A DNA stretch of 64,000 bases from Phocoena phocoena (taxonomy: Eukaryota; Chordata; Mammalia; Artiodactyla; Phocoenidae). The position numbers were made by a program, and so were the translations under genes. How positions within the stretch are numbered: the stretch's first letter is position 1; the number at the start of each line of letters is the position of its first letter. Below are positions 60,260-64,000 of this stretch, piece after piece. The stretch spans positions 47,721,158-47,785,157 of the forward strand of contig NC_089224.1 of the NCBI RefSeq assembly GCF_963924675.1. The letters run 5' to 3'. The notes beneath the pieces were generated by a model that was not told where the DNA came from, did not search any database, and worked only from the letters and a program-made list of their open reading frames with translations.

Positions 60260-61000
60260 TTTCTTCATTCTCTCATTCATTCTTTCATCAAACATTTCCT
60301 GAGTACTTGCTGAGTGCCAGGCACTGTACTAGGTGCTGGGGACTTAAGATGGTCACTACGCCTCAGTCCAGTCACTGCACTTTACCCTAAGGTGTGATCA
60401 GTTTTACAAAAGAGGGAATATAGACGAGAGTGCAACCAAGTCTTTACGGAAAAGATGGGGAAGGCTTTGCAGAAGAAGTGACACAGAAAGGGTTGGCCGG
60501 GGAGATAGGAGCGCTGGCAGAGTCGGACCACGTGTGCACAGACGGAGAAACACGGCATGTTCACACACCTCCGAGGAGTCCTGAGAAGGCAGAGCTTAGG
60601 GTTCATGGGGACGTGTAATTGGGAAAGGAGACTGAGAAGGCGGATGAGTGGCAGACGGTGAAGGGCCTTGGACATAACTGGACGTACTCTTGAGAGCCTG
60701 GGGTGTCATTAAAGGTTTTAAAGTAGGAGGTAATACGATCTAATTTGCAGAAATGATTCAGGTGGCAAAGGAAAATGGGTTCCAAAGAGTACCGCCCTGT
60801 GAGATGTTAATAGATGTGCCAGGGAGAAAAGGTTTTGTTGTCACATAAGTCTAAACGACAGTGCATGCCATACCCCTATTTGGGGGTTCTGAGCACATAT
60901 TAGTATTTTAAAAGTTTGACAGAGGGCCTGTAGTAAAGAACCACTGATACCAGGTTGGGAAACATCAGATCAGAGTTAGGTGAGACAGTACAGGGAGAGC
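60260..61000 (+). repeat. Ancient unclassified interspersed repeat
   Basis: It opens with 'ttctctcattcattctttcatcaaacatttcctgagtacttgctgagtgccaggcactg'. Blocks on the same plan as 19935-20489 follow: 'gatggggaaggctttgcagaagaag', 'gcagacggtgaagggccttggac', 'ttttaaagtaggaggtaatacgatc'. The longest copy in the window. Name not known to me. Confidence 0.55.
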
Positions 61001-61724
61001 ACGTAAAAGGCTGTTTGTAGTAGCTTGGTTAGTTTGTTACCGTTGGAACCAAGGCAGTGGCAGAAGGATGAGAGAGGAAGAGAGCATTGGGGGGTTGGGA
61101 AGATATAGGAGGTGGAATCAACAGGACTTGGGTGTTGACTGAGTGTGAAGAACAAACGAGGCTGAGATGGCACTAGTTTCTCGCTGGAGAACAGGCTAGA
61201 TGGTGGTGTTAGCCACAGCACAAGGTCCACGAGGGAAGGCCAGGTCTATGGGGGAAGGTGGCAGGTAGGTGTGTTATCGAGCTTGACGTTTGACCTGCAG
61301 AATTTGAGGTAACTTTGCAATATATGAGGTTGAGAGGTTCAAAGGGTAATCAGAGAGTGTTTAGTATATAACAGTGGGAAAAACTAAGTCAAACTGAAGG
61401 AAGGCTCAGAAAAACAACAAACAAAAACATGAGGACTGGAATCTCACTTACTAAACAAAATTATTAAATAAGAACAGAATTTCTATGTGGGCCACTTTGT
61501 GAATTGAAAGTATCTTGTTAATCTAATATCGATTAAGCTTTCTTAACCCTGGAAGCGCAAGGGGTGTGCAGTATATCTTCTGGGTTTAACATTCCTGTTA
61601 CTTCGTGAAGCGTGGGCTAGCAATACCCACTAAAATTCAGAGCAATTGTTAAAAAGAATTTTCTGCTAATAAATAAAAACAAAAACACTTCACCTGTGAA
61701 ATGTGAACTCTGATCTGTTTTGCT
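61001..61724. other. Unassigned intronic DNA
   Basis: The first part may still belong to the preceding old repeat. The rest is unrecognised. Confidence 0.45.
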
Positions 61725-62109
61725 GACATTTATTTATTTTTTAATTAATTATTATTTTTTGGCTGCGTTGGGTCTTTGTTGCGCGGGCTCCCTCTAGTTG
61801 CAGTGAGCGGGGGCTACTCTTTGTTGTGGTGTGCAGGCTTCGCATTGCAGTGGCTTCTGCTGTGGCAGAGCACGGGGCTCTAGGCCTGCGGGCTTCAGTA
61901 GTTGTGGCACGTGGGCTCAGTAGTTGTGGCACGTGGGCTCAGTAGTTGTGGCTTGCGGGCTCTAGAGCACAGGCTCAGTAGTTGTGGTGCACGGGCTTAG
62001 TTGCTCTGCGGCACGTGGGATCTTCCCGGACCAGGGCTCGAACCTGTGTCCCCTGCATTGGCAGGCGGATTCTTAACCACTGCGCCACCAGGGAAGTCCG
62101 ACATTTATT
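61725..62109 (-). mobile_element. CHR-type tRNA-derived SINE with internal 22-base tandem expansion
   Basis: Reverse-complement SINE at 61735-62099, head at the right ('cttaaccactgcgccaccaggg'). It is flanked by gacatttatt at 61725-61734 and 62100-62109. Inside, a 22-base unit beginning tcagtagttgtgg is present at 61895-61916 and, identically, at 61917-61938. A changed copy follows at 61939-61960 and another at 61975-61996. The other two reverse SINEs have only two such units. Confidence 0.9.
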
Positions 62110-62904
62110 GTTGCTTCTAGAGGTAGGATCAAGCATCCATTTCTTTGTGAAATACACTACTAAAAATTAAGATAAATATCCCAATAGATTTTTTTCCTCC
62201 CTGGATACAACATTTTAAATAAAGATGGTCTCTAACTCATGAGGATTTACATTTTAGTCACTGGTATATAACAAAACTGATGACTACATTGACTCTTTCT
62301 GCCAGAAATCAGCCCTCTAATCCAGATCAAAGTCATTCTTTCCTGTGTGGTGTGTTTAAATCTAAATGAAAATTTTAATTCTCAAGTATTTATAGTTATT
62401 AAAATTCTCTTTTTTTCCCCTAAATATTACCAGCAGGGACTCTTCTCTCATATATCTTTTTACATAGCTAAACTACAGGCATTCTGAATTGTAACCCTGA
62501 ATTAAAAAAAAAGAAAAAAAAGAAAAAAAGGTTTACAGGTAAGTGGCCACATAATCACAGTTTCAAGCAAGGGGGGAAAATAGGGGCTGTGGTGATTGTT
62601 TCAGTCTCTATACAGATGTGAGCAATATGTATGTACAGTGGGTGGACACAATCCTGCACATAAAACACAGGCCATATAGAGAAATAGAAATGATGCTTCA
62701 GAGTGGACTCTCTCATTCATTTCAGTTTAATCTTTCTCGCATCTTTCTCTTTTTCTCTCATTTCTGTTTTAAAGGGTTTTTTTTAGAATAAAAACAAATA
62801 AGATTGATGCCTACAGAGCTCATACATAGTGGCAAGAGGAGTAGAAGGCAGACTTTTACTTTGTGCTAATGGAGACAAATAGGCTTATCAGCCCACAGTC
62901 TAGC
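62110..62904. other. Unassigned intronic DNA
   Basis: An A-rich, G-interrupted stretch lies at 62503-62530. No exon or named repeat otherwise. Confidence 0.5.
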
Positions 62905-63385
62905 AGACTGAAGCAGGCTGAGTCATGACCCCAGAGATATCTATGTCCGTATCACTGGAACCTGTGAACATTTGACCTGACGTGGTAAAAGCGACTTTGC
63001 AGAGGGTATTCAGTTAGACATCTTGAGATGTGGAGATTACCTGGGTTATCAAGGTGGGGCTGATGTAGTCACAATGGTCCTTGTAAGACGATGGCAGGAG
63101 GACTGGAGTCAGACAGGGTATAAAGACAGAATCTGAGGGAAGTGCTTTGAAGCTGGAGGAAGGGGCCATGAGCCAAGGAAGCCAGAAGCCTCTAGAGGCT
63201 GGAAAAGGCAAACAGATCCTCCCCTAGAACTTCTAGAAGGAATGCAAACCCGCCAACACCTTGATTTTAGCCAAGCGAAACCGATTTCAGACTTCTGACC
63301 TCCTGAGCTATAAGATAATAAATTCATGTTCTTTTAAGCCACGAGTGTGTGGTAATTTGTTATAGCAGCAAGAGGAAACATACAC
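62905..63385 (+). mobile_element. Solo LTR, MLT1-like (ERVL-MaLR)
   Basis: Same block order as the LTR at 2985-3578: 'atgtccgtatcactggaacctgtgaac', 'atcttgagatgtggagattacctggg', 'gccaaggaagccagaagcctctagaggctggaaaaggcaa', 'cttctgacctcctgagctataagataat', and 'gtggtaatttgttatagcagcaag'. Non-coding; the 5' end is degraded. Confidence 0.75.
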
Positions 63386-63504
63386 AGATTAACTACCCTG
63401 GATAATGCAACAAATACTGAGTTTTATGTAAACTGCTGATTTTTGAGCTGCTATCAGATTTCCTCACAATTTAACAGTTTAGAGCAAATTGTAAAGAGGT
63501 TTTG

Positions 63505-63790
63505 GGAATGCTGCACTGCATAGTGGAAAAAAGAATGGATTTTGACTCATACAGATCCCTTTTCCACTTACTGGCTATGTGAGCCGGGACAAACACAGCC
63601 TCTCTGAGCCTTGTTTCCTCAAAGGATTGCCGTAGGGATTAAAAGATAAACTGAAGAGCAGTAGAATGAACTCTACTAAATAAAGTCTGAATTCATGCTA
63701 ACCTCACAGTGCTTTAGTTTCCTCATCTGTAAGCTGAGGATCAGAGTAGTAACTATCACATCAAGGACAGTGAGGATTAAATACGTTAAA
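63505..63790 (+). repeat. MIR SINE, two adjoining pieces
   Basis: 'ctgcatagtggaaaaaagaatgg' then 'cttactggctatgtgagccgggac', and a second MIR block 'gctttagtttcctcatctgtaagctgaggatcagagtagtaac'. Either two MIR copies or one that is internally rearranged. Confidence 0.7.
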
Positions 63791-63796
63791 AATAAA

Positions 63797-64000
63797 AGTG
63801 AATTTCCTATAGTTACAAAACAAAAGTGAGTCATAGATGAAGACAACAAACTTACGGTTCCCAGGGCATAAGAGGAGGGGGGAGGATAAACTGGGAGATT
63901 GGGACTGACATATACACACCACTATATATGAAATAGATAGCTAATAAGAACTGGCTGTACAGCACAGGGAACTCTACTCAATACTCTGTAATGGCCTATA
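63797..64000 (+). mobile_element. L1 3'UTR fragment, cut by the right window edge
   Basis: 'gttacaaaacaaaagtgagtcatagatg' and 'gaaatagatagctaataagaactggctg' through 'gggaactctactcaatactctgtaatggcc' match the L1 3' ends at 1-500 and 35093-35600. Confidence 0.88.

Noticed and set aside
1..64000. CRISPR array, toxin-antitoxin, phage or other prokaryotic system
   Set aside because: No spaced direct repeats, operon-like gene packing or ribosome binding sites; the spliced gene and mammalian retroelements identify nuclear mammalian DNA.

Overview
The window is mammalian nuclear DNA, almost certainly from a cetacean. Five tRNA-derived CHR-type SINEs with whale/dolphin-style sequence (heads resembling 'ggcttccctggtggcgcag') and artiodactyl-type L1 elements are interspersed with old mammalian MIR, L2, MLT1, MER1 and Tigger repeats. 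I see no bacterial, phage or CRISPR content.

The only protein-coding gene I can support is ADAMTSL1 (punctin-1, a secreted extracellular-matrix glycoprotein), transcribed from the minus strand. Four internal exons are visible, in gene order 55119-55298, 44099-44252, 42116-43244 and 9898-10025. All four have AG/GT splice sites, and their reading phases chain correctly (0-0, 0-1, 1-2, 2-1). They encode two thrombospondin type-1 repeats, a complete Ig-like domain, a long hydrophilic linker, and a second Ig domain split across the last two exons. The first exons of the gene lie beyond 64000 and the last ones below position 1.

The other roughly 62 kb is intron. The 32.1-kb intron between 42115 and 10026 holds the most complex structure. 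An ancient interspersed repeat is interrupted by a MER1-like DNA transposon, which is interrupted by a 5'-truncated L1 (20622-32880). That L1 is interrupted in its reverse-transcriptase region by a nearly complete 7-kb L1 (23533-30583) with a GC-rich 5'UTR. The inner L1 is followed by 94 bases of non-L1 DNA and a second poly(A). It carries two nested sets of direct repeats, the pattern expected when an L1 moves with part of its former flanks (transduction). A Tigger element lies just downstream, followed by the rest of the ancient repeat.

The 10.9-kb intron between 55118 and 44253 carries a 5.7-kb L1 in the same orientation as the gene, ending 245 bases before an exon. The partial intron from 55299 to 64000 carries short L1 tails, SINEs, an L2 and a solo MLT1 LTR. 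All L1 reading frames are broken, although one ORF1 is open for 269 codons. I found no RNA gene other than tRNA-derived SINE heads, and no independent intronic gene.
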